Both the position numbers and the translations under genes were made by a program. 64,000 nucleotides of DNA from Sandaracinaceae bacterium (GTDB taxonomy: Bacteria > Myxococcota_A > Polyangia > Polyangiales > Sandaracinaceae): positions 372,001-436,000 of the forward strand of contig JACKEC010000014.1 in assembly GCA_020633195.1 (NCBI GenBank), given 5' to 3'. Numbering within the stretch: the stretch's first letter is position 1; each line of letters opens with the position of its first letter. This document shows positions 17,145-28,134 of this stretch, in pieces. Under the pieces are notes generated by a model. The model was not told where the DNA came from, did no database searches, and saw only the letters and a program-made list of their open reading frames with translations.

Positions 17145-17923
17145 AGCGCCTGGATCGTGACGTCGAGGTTCCTGTCGACCACGAGGATCGAGGAGGCCTC
17201 GAGCTCCGAGAAGCCGGCGGGGACCTTCTCCCCGTCGCTGCACAACAGGACGTAGCGGAACGCCCCGCTGGCCTTGACCGGCGTGGTCGAGCGGGCGGCG
17301 TAGAACAGGTGGCCGCCGCGACGGAGGGCGTACATCTCGCGGCCGTTCGTCAGCATCAGGTTGAGCGTCGGCTCCGGCGCGCCGACCTCGGCGCAGTAGC
17401 GATCGAGGAGCGCGACCGTCGAGCGGATCGCCCCGAGCACCGCCTTGGGATCCGCGTCCGGCCGATCGAGCTGCGCGCTGTCGTGCAGGAACGACAGCAG
17501 GATCGCGAACGCGTGCTCGCTGTCCGTCGATCCGCGGATCGCCCGCTGGAGGAAGTCCGGGAGCGACTCGATGAGGCGCGGGCGGATCGCGTCGAACCCG
17601 TGGATCGTGCCGTTGTGCGCGAACAGCCACGATCGCATCCGGAAGGGGTGCGTGTTGTCGGCGCGGAAGTCGCCGACGGTCGCCTGGCGGAAGTGGATCA
17701 GGACCGCGTCGGACTGGACGCCGCGAGCCACGTTCTCCCAGTTGATCGGGCCGTCTCCGAGCTTCGGGCGCTTCTTGTGGAGCACCTCGCCGCCCTGATA
17801 GAAGCCGATGCCCCAGGCGTCGGGCTTGAAGTCCGGCGGCGGGGCGATCGCCTCGTGCTCCTCGTCGAGGACGTCACCGAGGCGGTCGCGACGATTGGCC
17901 ATGTAGCCGATTAGGCGTCCCAT
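17141..17923 (-). CDS. Class II glutamine amidotransferase-like protein lacking the N-terminal Cys
   Basis: 260 aa with an Ntn-hydrolase glutaminase fold. Family landmarks are present: AWGIGFYQGG, the Arg motif LIHFRQAT, NTHPFR, the oxyanion site FAHNGTIHG and STDSEHAF. Family members normally begin MCRLxGY, where Cys2 becomes the catalytic nucleophile after Met removal. Here the start reads MGRLIGYMAN (ATG GGA), so the nucleophile is Gly. Either it is a pseudo-enzyme that binds but does not hydrolyse glutamine-type amides, or the activity uses another residue. A lipoprotein gene follows through a TTGA overlap. Confidence 0.82.
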   Translation of the reverse strand: MGRLIGYMANRRDRLGDVLDEEHEAIAPPPDFKPDAWGIGFYQGGEVLHKKRPKLGDGPINWENVARGVQSDAVLIHFRQATVGDFRADNTHPFRMRSWLFAHNGTIHGFDAIRPRLIESLPDFLQRAIRGSTDSEHAFAILLSFLHDSAQLDRPDADPKAVLGAIRSTVALLDRYCAEVGAPEPTLNLMLTNGREMYALRRGGHLFYAARSTTPVKASGAFRYVLLCSDGEKVPAGFSELEASSILVVDRNLDVTIQAL

Positions 17924-18065
17924 CGAGTGTGTCTTCCTTGTCCTCAGAGCCTGTTCTCAGGGGCTGGTTCTCGGAACGGTGAGGCGGGGCCGCGAGCATG
18001 GGCGCCGTCCGACGAGGATCCGTCGAGCGTCGCTCGCACTCCGGGTAGGTACCCGCCGTCGATTC

Positions 18066-18218
18066 TCAATCATCCACGTGCTCGCGGAGCAAGCGCTGCG
18101 TTCGAGCCGCGGCACGCTTGTCCCCGTGCGCCGAGAGCGACCGGACCAGGATCACGCCCACCAGCGCGCTCACGAGGAGCACGATGGGGATCGTGAAGTC
18201 GAGATCCAGGTGAGCCAC
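18066..18218 (-). CDS. Small single-pass membrane protein (50 aa)
   Basis: A short frame from GTG 18218 to TGA 18066. It would encode a 50-aa protein starting MAHLDLDFTIPIVLLVSALVG, with one hydrophobic helix (about residues 9-25) followed by a basic/charged helix (HGDKRAAARTQRLLREHVDD). This positive-inside tail pattern is typical of real small membrane proteins. It is divergent from the outer-membrane protein gene at 18243, and no strong ribosome binding site is visible. There is no homology evidence, so the call is moderate. Confidence 0.5.
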   Translation of the reverse strand: MAHLDLDFTIPIVLLVSALVGVILVRSLSAHGDKRAAARTQRLLREHVDD

Positions 18219-18242
18219 GCGCGTCGAGCCTACTCTCTAGAG

Positions 18243-20951
18243 GTGATCCCTTCCGCGGGGTTCTGCAAGGCCGTGGCGACGTTCGTCGCGATGCTGTCGT
18301 GCGTCATGGGCCTGGTGGGGTACGCGCGCGCCGCCGAGCCGGAGTCCTACACGGTCCGCGCGACCATCGAGCGGGACGCCGGCCGGGTCCGCGGTCACCT
18401 CGCCGCGACGGTACGGGTCGCCGCTGGCGAGGATCACGTCCGGCTGTGGCTCTACGCGGATCGCCTGGCCGAGGCGCCCTCGACGATGGACGAGCGCAGC
18501 TGGCGCTGGATCTACCCCGGGGAGATCGACCGCGGGGGCATGTCGACGTCCGCGGTCCGCGTCGACGGCGCGCTCGTGGAGGCAACGACGCGGAGCGAGG
18601 CGCCCGGGAGCGCGCGGGGCCGGGACTTCGCCGGCAGCGATCTCGACGTGCCGATCGAGCCCCGCGACGCGCCTCGGACGGTCACCGTCGAGCTCGACTT
18701 CGAGGTCCGGGTCCCCGGCCGGTTCGGTCGCCTCGGGCGAGACGACGGGCTCCTCGCGCTCGCCGCGCCGTGGTACCCGCTCGTCGTCGGCGACGACGAC
18801 GCGTTCGCCTTCGAGGTCCCGCACGACGTGACCGCGACCGTCGACGACGGCGCGCTCGCGCTCGGCGACGAGCGGTTCGGGGCCGAGGGGCACGTCCACC
18901 TCGTCGGCGCGTACGTCCCGGCGATCGCCGCGCCCGCGCTGCACGACGCCGTCGTGGAGGTCCACGGGGTGCAGCTCGTCTTGCGATCCCCCTATCGCAT
19001 GTACGTGCCGCCGCCCGCGTCGGTCCGCGGCGAGGAGGGGATGATCGACCTGTCCCGCGTCGACGTCGTGCGGCTCACCCGGGAGGTCGCGGGGCAGGCG
19101 ATCGACACCGCCCGCGCGTTCGGCCTCACGGTGCCGCGCCGGCTGGTGATGCTGCAGATCCCGTCGCGCAGCGAGCTCGTGGCGACGGCGCCCGGCGTGG
19201 TGCTGTTCTCGGACCACCTCTTCCAGATCTTCCCGCTCGACCAGACGCTGGACTTCCATCGGCGCGCGCTGCGCCGCGGGCTGTTCGGTCGGCTCGCCGA
19301 GCCCCTCGAGACCGTGGATCCGCCCGCCGATCGGGGCTGGGCCACGGACCTGCGGGCCGTGGCGCTCGTCGACCTCGACGAGGCGCGCCGCCACCACGGG
19401 GCGCAGACCCCGCAAGAGCTCTTGAGCCTCTTCTCGTTCCACCCCGCGGTCGACCAGCTCCTCTACGCGCCTCAGATCGCTTTCGAGGACGCGTACTTCG
19501 CCGTCATCGAGGAGCGGGATCCCTTCCGCGACGATCCCGTCCGCGCTCGCCGCCCGCTGTCTCGCGGCCGGCGGATCGTCGAGTCCGCGCGCGACGTCCT
19601 CACCCCCGAGGCGCTGCAGCGGTTCGTCGCGATGCTCGTCAACGCCCGCCGCCCCGCGCGGGCGGCGCTGCGGCGCGCGGCGCCCGACTTCGCCGACCGC
19701 CTGCCGTCCTGGCTCGCGGCGACGGGCGAGCCGCTCAACTACCGCCTCGGAGAGACCCACTCCGAGCGCGTCGAGGGGGGCTGGCGGCACACCGTCACGG
19801 TGCACCGGGAGGGCGCGATGCGGGTCGAGCCCGTCACGGTGCGGGTCGACGACGACCAGGGGCACCACGTCACCGGGGTGTGGGATGGCCCCGGCCCGCG
19901 CGGCGAGGTGGTCGTCGAGACGCCAGGGGCGCTGAGCGGCGTCACCGTCGATCCGGCGCAGCGCCTCCCGCAGAGCCCCGAGATCGCCGACGGTCACCCG
20001 CGCGAGGACGACGCGACGGATCACCCGTGGCGCCCCCCGATCCTCAACGGGGTGCTCTTCAACGTGCTCGTGAGCGAGGGCGACTTCACGGGCCTGCTCG
20101 ACTTCGTCCTGCGTCGTCGGTACGACCTCGAGCACGGCATCGGCATCCGGGCGGAGCGGACGCGCGCGTTCACCGGCGGCACCCTCCGCTACGACCAGGG
20201 CGTCGGCGACAAGGTGCACACCAACCGCCGGATGGGCCGGCTCACCGCCGCGCTCTCGTTCGTCCGGCTGCACGAGTTCTTCGGCGACGCCGACCTCGGC
20301 GGGTGGCGCACGCAGCTCGAGCTCGGCGCGAGCGTCAACACGGTCCGCTTCGCGCTCGACCCTCGCGAGGGGCTCTGGGGGGCGGTGTCCGTCACCGGCG
20401 GCGTCGCCGTGCGCGACGACGGCTCGCTCGGCTGGACCTTCCGCGGGGGCGCGCGCGGGGGGATCGCGATCCCGCTCTCGCTCGTGAACACCCTCGTCTT
20501 CGTCGCCGGCGGCGGCTTCACGGCCGGAGACGCGCTGGCCTCCGAGCTCCAGGGCCTCGGCGGCAGCACCCGGCTGCGCGGCTTCGAGTCGGGGGAGCTG
20601 CTCGGTCGAGGCGTCGCGTACGGCGTCGTCGAGCACCGCTGGACGCCGTTCCGCGACCTCGCGATCAACCTCGCGCACCTGATCTGGATCCGCGAGATCC
20701 AGCTCGCGTTCTTCGCCGGCGCGGGCGCCATCTTCGATCGCACCGAGGCGATGACCGGCCGCCACGACGACGTGGTCGGCGCCGCGGACGTCGGCGCCGG
20801 CGTGCGCATCCACTACGAGTACGGCGGCGTGCAGCCGGGCGTGATCTCGCTCGACCTCGGCTTCCCCTACACGCGCGGCCTCACCGCGCAGCCGGGCGAT
20901 CCGGTCCGCAACCCGGTCGCCTTCTACATCGGCTTCGATCAGTTCTTCTGA
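18243..20951 (+). CDS. Outer-membrane beta-barrel protein with M1-peptidase-like N-terminal region
   Basis: 902 aa from a GTG that yields a good signal peptide (hydrophobic run then ARA-AEP cleavage). The N-terminal region has the beta-sandwich look of M1 aminopeptidases (YTVRATIERDAGRVRGHLAATVRV, LWLYADRL), but no HExxH zinc motif is found anywhere; the corresponding helix reads LDFHRRALRRGLF. From about residue 598 the sequence becomes amphipathic strands with FTGLLDFVLRRRYDLEHG and STRLRGFESGELLGRGVAYGVVEHRW, as in Omp85/BamA-type barrels. It ends in Phe (GFDQFF), the usual outer-membrane C-terminal signature. The molybdopterin gene follows after 12 bp. Confidence 0.75.
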   Translation: MIPSAGFCKAVATFVAMLSCVMGLVGYARAAEPESYTVRATIERDAGRVRGHLAATVRVAAGEDHVRLWLYADRLAEAPSTMDERSWRWIYPGEIDRGGMSTSAVRVDGALVEATTRSEAPGSARGRDFAGSDLDVPIEPRDAPRTVTVELDFEVRVPGRFGRLGRDDGLLALAAPWYPLVVGDDDAFAFEVPHDVTATVDDGALALGDERFGAEGHVHLVGAYVPAIAAPALHDAVVEVHGVQLVLRSPYRMYVPPPASVRGEEGMIDLSRVDVVRLTREVAGQAIDTARAFGLTVPRRLVMLQIPSRSELVATAPGVVLFSDHLFQIFPLDQTLDFHRRALRRGLFGRLAEPLETVDPPADRGWATDLRAVALVDLDEARRHHGAQTPQELLSLFSFHPAVDQLLYAPQIAFEDAYFAVIEERDPFRDDPVRARRPLSRGRRIVESARDVLTPEALQRFVAMLVNARRPARAALRRAAPDFADRLPSWLAATGEPLNYRLGETHSERVEGGWRHTVTVHREGAMRVEPVTVRVDDDQGHHVTGVWDGPGPRGEVVVETPGALSGVTVDPAQRLPQSPEIADGHPREDDATDHPWRPPILNGVLFNVLVSEGDFTGLLDFVLRRRYDLEHGIGIRAERTRAFTGGTLRYDQGVGDKVHTNRRMGRLTAALSFVRLHEFFGDADLGGWRTQLELGASVNTVRFALDPREGLWGAVSVTGGVAVRDDGSLGWTFRGGARGGIAIPLSLVNTLVFVAGGGFTAGDALASELQGLGGSTRLRGFESGELLGRGVAYGVVEHRWTPFRDLAINLAHLIWIREIQLAFFAGAGAIFDRTEAMTGRHDDVVGAADVGAGVRIHYEYGGVQPGVISLDLGFPYTRGLTAQPGDPVRNPVAFYIGFDQFF

Positions 20952-20963
20952 GGTCGAGCTCCC

Positions 20964-23081
20964 GTGGTCGAGACCCGCTACTTCAGCTGCAACCTGTGCG
21001 AGGCGCTCTGCGGGCTCGAGGTCACGGTGGACGGCGAGCGCGTCGCGGGGATCCGCGGGGACGCGGACGACGTCTTCTCCCGCGGTCACGTCTGCCCGAA
21101 GGCGATCGGGCTCGGGGAGCTGCTCCACGACCCGGACCGGCTACGGCAGCCGATGCGGCGCCTCGCGAGCGGGGGGTTCGAGCCGGTCTCGTGGGACGCG
21201 GCGCTCGACGAGGCCGCGTCGCGGCTACGCGCGATCCGCGAGCGGCACGGTCGGGACGCGGTGGCCCTCTACGTGGGCAACCCGGTGGTCCACAGCCTGC
21301 GCTCGGGGCTCGCGGCCCAGCTCCTCACCAACGCGCTCCGGACGCGGAACCGCTTCGACCCGAACTCGCAGGACTCCAACCCGCGCCTGTTCGCGTGCAT
21401 GCAGGTCTACGGCGACGCGCTCGCGATGCCCGTCCCCGACGTGGATCACACGCGGCACCTCCTCGTCCTCGGGGGCAACCCGGCCGTCTCCCAGGGCTCG
21501 CAGATGGGCCTCGGCGACGTGCGCCGGCGCCTCACCGACATCCGCACGCGCGGGGGCCGCGTGATCCTCGTCGACCCCCGCCGCACCGAGAGCGCGCGGC
21601 TCGCCGACCGGCACTGCTTCATCCGGCCGGGCGGGGACGCGGCGCTCCTCCTCGCGATGCTCCACGTGCTGTTCCGCGAGCGCCGCGTGGACGCGCGGGC
21701 GGTCGACGCGATGGCGACGGGGCGCCGCGAGCTCGCGCGGATCGCCGAGCGCTTCCCGCCGGAGCGCGTGGCCGCGGCGATCGGGATCGACGCCGACACC
21801 ATCACCGCGCTCGCGCGGGAGCTGTCGGACGCGCCGTCGGCCTGCGTCTACGCGCGCGTCGGCGTCTGCCAGAGCGAGTTCGGGCCGCTCGCGTGCTGGC
21901 TCGTCGAGGCCCTCAACATCGTCACCGGCAACCTCGACCGCGTGGGCGGCGCCATGTTCAGCGCGCCCGCGGCCGACATCGCGCCGCTCGGCCGGCGGCT
22001 CGTCGGCAACCACCACGGCCGCTGGCGCTCGCGCGTGAGGGGCCTCCCCGAGCTCCTCGGCGCGCTCCCCTCGGCGGTCATGGCCGAGGAGATGGAGACC
22101 CCCGGCGACGGCCAGATCCGCGGCCTCGTCTGCCTCGCCGGCAACCCGGTGCTCACCACCCCCAACGGGCCGCGGCTCGAGCGCGCCATCGAGGGGCTCG
22201 AGCACGTCGTGGCGATCGACTACTACCTGAACGAGACGACCCGTCACGCGCACATCGTCTTGCCCCCGCGGCACGTGTTCGAGACCGGGAACTACGACGT
22301 CATCCTCGCGCGGCTCACGGTCCGGAACGTCGCGCGGTACAGCCCCCCGATCCTCGAGACGTCGGACGACACGCGCGACGACTGGTCCATCGCGTGTGAG
22401 CTCGCGGCCCGCGTCCTCGGGGCCGGCCGCCTCGCCGGCCCGATCACTCGCGCGGCGCGTTCGGCGCCCGAGCGGCTGATCGACGCGCTCCTCCGGATGG
22501 GCCCGCACGACGTGACGCTCGACAGCCTGCGCGACGCGCCGCACGGCGTGGACCTCGGGCCGCTGCGGCCGTCGGGGGGCGCGGGCATCCACCACCCGGA
22601 CGGCCGCGCCCGCCTCGCGCCGGAGGCGCTCGTGGCCGACGTGCCGAGGCTCGAGCGCTGGATCGACGCCGTCGACGACGTCGGCCTGGTGCTGATCGGC
22701 CGGCGGCACCTGCGCGACAACAACTCCTGGATGCACAACCTCCCGGCGCTCGCGAAGGGCCCGAGCCGGGCCGCGCTCTTCATGCACCCGACGGACGCCG
22801 CGGCCCGCGGGCTCACCGACGGCGCGGCGGTGCGGATCGAGAGCCGGACGGGATCGGTCGACGCGACGCTGCGGGTCACCGACGAGATGCGACCCGGCGT
22901 CGTCTCCTTGCCGCACGGCTTCGGCCACGCCGACGCCCGCGACACCCTCCGCGTCGCGGGGGCCCTCGCCGGACCCAACGCGAACGCGCTGACCGACGAG
23001 GCGCGGGTCGAGCCCGTCCTGGGCACGAGCATCCTCAACGGCGTCCCCGTCGAGGTGCGTGCCGGCGGCTTTTTGCGGTGA
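20964..23081 (+). CDS. Molybdopterin-dependent oxidoreductase (MopB family)
   Basis: 705 aa from GTG. The N-terminus binds a 4Fe-4S cluster: CNLCEALC (Cys 9, 12, 16) plus Cys44 in GHVCPKA. Mo-bis-MGD-binding signatures follow (ALYVGNPVVHS, LLVLGGNPAVSQGS, RTRGGRVILVDPRRTESA, LAGNPVLTTPNGPRL). The C-terminal cap domain includes NNSWMHNLP and ends with FGHADARDTLRVAGALAGPNANALTDEARVEPVLGTSILNGVPVEV. There is no Tat signal, so it is cytoplasmic. The class resembles formate-dehydrogenase-like and assimilatory MopB enzymes; the substrate cannot be named. No electron-transfer subunit is adjacent. Confidence 0.87.
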   Translation: MVETRYFSCNLCEALCGLEVTVDGERVAGIRGDADDVFSRGHVCPKAIGLGELLHDPDRLRQPMRRLASGGFEPVSWDAALDEAASRLRAIRERHGRDAVALYVGNPVVHSLRSGLAAQLLTNALRTRNRFDPNSQDSNPRLFACMQVYGDALAMPVPDVDHTRHLLVLGGNPAVSQGSQMGLGDVRRRLTDIRTRGGRVILVDPRRTESARLADRHCFIRPGGDAALLLAMLHVLFRERRVDARAVDAMATGRRELARIAERFPPERVAAAIGIDADTITALARELSDAPSACVYARVGVCQSEFGPLACWLVEALNIVTGNLDRVGGAMFSAPAADIAPLGRRLVGNHHGRWRSRVRGLPELLGALPSAVMAEEMETPGDGQIRGLVCLAGNPVLTTPNGPRLERAIEGLEHVVAIDYYLNETTRHAHIVLPPRHVFETGNYDVILARLTVRNVARYSPPILETSDDTRDDWSIACELAARVLGAGRLAGPITRAARSAPERLIDALLRMGPHDVTLDSLRDAPHGVDLGPLRPSGGAGIHHPDGRARLAPEALVADVPRLERWIDAVDDVGLVLIGRRHLRDNNSWMHNLPALAKGPSRAALFMHPTDAAARGLTDGAAVRIESRTGSVDATLRVTDEMRPGVVSLPHGFGHADARDTLRVAGALAGPNANALTDEARVEPVLGTSILNGVPVEVRAGGFLR

Positions 23082-23106
23082 CCGGCGGATCACGCGATCC
23101 TCTCGT

Positions 23107-23994
23107 GTGTCCGTTCGCGACGCGCTCGTCGACGCCTACCTCGCGCACCTGAAGGTGGAGCGGGGGCTCGGCGCGCTGACGGTGGAGGCCTACGCGGCGG
23201 ACCTGTCCGGGTTGCTGGCGTTCCTCGAGGAGGAGAGCGTCGAGCTCGACGAGGTCGACCCCGCCACGCTGAGCGCGTGGCTGCTGTCGCTGAGCGCGCG
23301 GGACCTGAGCTCCCGGTCGCAGGCGCGGCACCTGTCGGCGGTGCGCGGGCTCTTCGCGTGGCTGCTCCGCGAGCGCGAGGTGAGGCGCGATCCGACGACG
23401 CTCATCGACTCGCCGAAGAAGCTCACGAAGCTGCCCACCGTGCTGTCGCGCGAGGAGGTGGCGCGGCTCCTCGTGGCGCCCAACCGGAAGAAGGACCGCG
23501 GCCGCCGTGACGCCGCGATGCTGCACACGATGTACGCGGCCGGGCTGCGCGTGACCGAGCTCTGCACGCTCGGGCTCGGCGACGCGAACCTCGAGAGCGG
23601 GTTCCTCCAGGTGCTCGGCAAGGGCGACAAGCGGCGCGTGGTCCCCCTCGGCGTCCCCGCGCGAAAGCGCATCGAGGCGTACTTGCCCGACCGCGGGCGC
23701 TGGGCCCGACCGGGCGAGCCGGCGCTGTTCGTGACCTCGCGCGGCGGCCCGATGACCCGCCAGGCCTTCTGGAAGAACATCAAGCGCTACGCCCGCGAGG
23801 TCGGGATCACGAAGAACGTGACCCCGCACGAGCTGCGGCACTCGTTCGCCACGCACCTCCTCCTCGGCGGCGCGGATCTGCGCGCGGTGCAGGCGATGCT
23901 CGGCCACACCGACATCTCCACGACCGAGGTCTACACCCACGTCACGGGCGACCACCTCGCGGCGATGCACGAGAAGTATCACCCCCGGGGGTGA
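23107..23994 (+). CDS. xerD: Tyrosine recombinase XerD
   Basis: 295 aa from GTG, close to the 298 aa of E. coli XerD. With XerC it resolves chromosome dimers at dif. The N-terminal SAM-like core-binding domain is about residues 1-95. The catalytic domain keeps all six residues: Arg148 (AGLRVTEL), Lys172 (GKGDKRR), His241 and Arg244 (HELRHSFATHL), His267 (MLGHTDISTTEVYTH) and the nucleophile Tyr276. Start choice: the upstream 16 codons fit the family poorly. A cluster of hairpins follows directly. Confidence 0.93.
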   Translation: MSVRDALVDAYLAHLKVERGLGALTVEAYAADLSGLLAFLEEESVELDEVDPATLSAWLLSLSARDLSSRSQARHLSAVRGLFAWLLREREVRRDPTTLIDSPKKLTKLPTVLSREEVARLLVAPNRKKDRGRRDAAMLHTMYAAGLRVTELCTLGLGDANLESGFLQVLGKGDKRRVVPLGVPARKRIEAYLPDRGRWARPGEPALFVTSRGGPMTRQAFWKNIKRYAREVGITKNVTPHELRHSFATHLLLGGADLRAVQAMLGHTDISTTEVYTHVTGDHLAAMHEKYHPRG

Positions 23995-24036
23995 ACCCGC
24001 CCGGGCTCGGAGGCCCAACGCGAGCTCGTAGCCCCG

Positions 24037-24196
24037 TCGAGACCAGCTCATCGCGAAGCGATGAGCGTTGGTCGAGGGGCCCCGTCGCGGAGCGACGGGT
24101 CGAGGCGACGGCGCGAAGCGCCGAGCCTCGTTCTCGGGTGGGGGGGCCCGCCGCGGCGTTGCCGCGGTGGGGGGAGGGGTTGGTCCAACCCCTCCC
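24037..24196. repeat. Cluster of five consecutive triloop hairpins between xerD and icd
   Basis: Five near-perfect inverted repeats lie head to tail, each with a 3-nt loop: 24046-24066 (9-bp stem, loop GAA, extended by TCGA.ACCA/TGGT.CGA outside), 24081-24099 (8 bp, GGA), 24109-24123 (6 bp, GAA, with flanking GAGGC/GCCTC), 24147-24171 (11 bp with one G-T pair, GTT) and 24172-24196 (11 bp, GTC). No T-run follows any of them. They may end xerD transcription or belong to a dispersed palindromic repeat family. Confidence 0.75.
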
Positions 24197-24208
24197 GACA
24201 AAAGATGG

Positions 24209-24235
24209 TATAAGCCGGGCCCCGAATTCAGGAGG
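24209..24235 (+). promoter_or_regulatory. Predicted -10 element and strong RBS of icd
   Basis: TATAAG at 24209-24214 is a good -10, but no convincing -35 precedes it because that region lies in the last hairpin. AGGAGG at 24230-24235, 7 nt before the ATG, is the strongest Shine-Dalgarno seen in the window and fixes the icd start. Confidence 0.55.
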
Positions 24236-24242
24236 TCAGGAC

Positions 24243-25541
<1,299 letters not shown>

Positions 25542-25553
25542 GCGGGGACCGAC

Positions 25554-26735
<1,182 letters not shown>

Positions 26736-26736
26736 G

Positions 26737-27627
26737 ATGTCCATCCTCGTCGACAAGAACACCAAGGTCATCGTCCAGGGCATCACCGGCTCGGCGGGCA
26801 CGTTCCACGCGGGTCAGTGCCAGGACTACGGCACCCAGATCGTCGCGGGCGCGGTCCCCGGCAAGGGCGGCGAGACCTGGCAGAACCCGAGCGGGAAGGG
26901 CAGCGCGCCCGTGTTCGACACGATGCGTGAAGCCCGCGAGGCGACCGGCGCCAACGCCAGCCTCATCTTCGTGCCCCCGCCGTTCGCGGCCGACGCGATC
27001 CTCGAGGCGATCGACGCCGAGATCGAGCTGTGCGTGGTCATCACCGAGGGCATCCCGGTGATGGACATGCTCAAGGTTCGCCGCGTCATCGACGGCCAGA
27101 CGACGACCCGCGTCATCGGCCCCAACTGCCCCGGCGTGATCACGCCGGACCAGTGCAAGATGGGGATCATGCCCGGGCACATCCACCGCCCCGGCAAGGT
27201 CGGCGTCGTGTCCAAGAGCGGCACGCTGACCTACGAGGCGGTCGGCCAGGTCACCGCGCTCGGCATGGGCCAGACCACCGCCGTCGGCATCGGCGGTGAT
27301 CCCATCAACGGCACCGGCTTCATCGAGATCCTCGAGATGTTCGAGGCCGACCCCGAGACCGCCGGGATCATCATGATCGGCGAGATCGGCGGCGCCGCGG
27401 AGGAGCAGGCCGCCGCGTGGATCAAGGACAACTTCACCAAGCCCGTCGCCGGCTTCATCGCCGGCGTCACCGCGCCCCCGGGCAAGCGGATGGGCCACGC
27501 CGGCGCGATCATCAGCGGCGGTCAGGGCACGGCGGCGGCGAAGATCGAAGCCCTCCAGGCGGCGGGCGCGAAGATCGCGCCGACTCCGTCCGACATGGGC
27601 AAGACGATCCAGGCGCTGCTGAGCTGA
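26737..27627 (+). CDS. sucD: Succinyl-CoA ligase subunit alpha
   Basis: 296 aa. The CoA-binding Rossmann domain opens with VIVQGITGSAGTFHAGQ. GPNCPGVITP and GVVSKSGTLTYEAV follow. The phosphorylated active-site His is His254 in GKRMGHAGAIISGG. Partner of SucC; the 1-bp gap suggests coupled translation and equal stoichiometry. A terminator-like hairpin follows at 27642-27661. Confidence 0.97.
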   Translation: MSILVDKNTKVIVQGITGSAGTFHAGQCQDYGTQIVAGAVPGKGGETWQNPSGKGSAPVFDTMREAREATGANASLIFVPPPFAADAILEAIDAEIELCVVITEGIPVMDMLKVRRVIDGQTTTRVIGPNCPGVITPDQCKMGIMPGHIHRPGKVGVVSKSGTLTYEAVGQVTALGMGQTTAVGIGGDPINGTGFIEILEMFEADPETAGIIMIGEIGGAAEEQAAAWIKDNFTKPVAGFIAGVTAPPGKRMGHAGAIISGGQGTAAAKIEALQAAGAKIAPTPSDMGKTIQALLS

Positions 27628-27641
27628 GCTCGAAGACGAAG

Positions 27642-27666
27642 GGTCGCGCGTCAGCGCGACCACTTT
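27642..27666 (+). terminator. Rho-independent-like terminator after sucD
   Basis: An 8-bp perfect stem GGTCGCGC / GCGCGACC (27642-27649 with 27654-27661), loop GTCA, followed by ACTTTCTTC. It lies 14 bp after the sucD stop and is the most plausible terminator of the icd-sucCD operon. Confidence 0.6.
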
Positions 27667-27691
27667 CTTCATCCAGCTCTGTTGAGCGGCA

Positions 27692-28003
27692 GTGACCGAC
27701 GTCGACTCCGCGAGCTGTCGTGTTCTCGCGCTGCGCGCGAGGCGGGGGCTGCGCCCCCGGCACTCATTGTGGTGGGCGCGCCAGTGAAGGATGGGCCCGT
27801 GGGATTCCTCGACCCCCGGGGGACTCCAGTCCCCCGAGCCGGCGCCTTCGGCACCGGCTCTCCCCCTCGGCCTCCGTCTCCGGCGCTTCGCGCCTACGAC
27901 GGAGGTCCGGCGCTTCGCGCCGTGCGGCGCGCGGAGCGCGCCGGCACGGCCGGTCGCGCTGCGCGCGGCCACGGCCTCCATGCGACTCGAACGGTGGGTG
28001 GGA
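27692..28003. repeat. Intergenic repeat, copy A
   Basis: Shares three blocks with copy B at 28135: 63 identical bases at the start (GTGACCGACGTCGACTCC onward), a 59-bp identical block at 27787-27845, and an end block from 27919 with a few substitutions. Copy A carries about 70 extra bases (27846-27918). It contains triloop hairpins at 27725-27741 (loop TGC) and 27926-27942 (loop GGA), and a GGGGGACT/AGTCCCCC dyad in the 59-bp block. Confidence 0.8.
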
Positions 28004-28023
28004 GCGGGGACCGGGCCAGTCGA

Positions 28024-28127
28024 GGGCTCTGTGCCCAGAAGCCATGGGGACGCTCTTCGTCAGTTTCGTCATTTCGGGCTCTGAGCCTGGGAGCCATGGG
28101 GACGCTCTTCGTCAGTTTCGTCATTTG
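28024..28127. repeat. 52-bp tandem duplication
   Basis: Two adjacent units, 28024-28075 and 28076-28127, each opening with GGGCTCTG and containing the same 34 bases starting GCCATGGGGACGCTCTTCGT (28041-28074 and 28093-28126). The period of 52 is not a multiple of three, arguing against a coding role. Confidence 0.85.
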
Positions 28128-28134
28128 ATGAGAC

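Noticed and set aside
27983..27991. tRNA T-loop-like GTTCGAGTC on the minus strand
   Set aside because: Flanking bases do not form a T stem or an acceptor stem, and the second repeat copy has a mutated version; no tRNA fold found.
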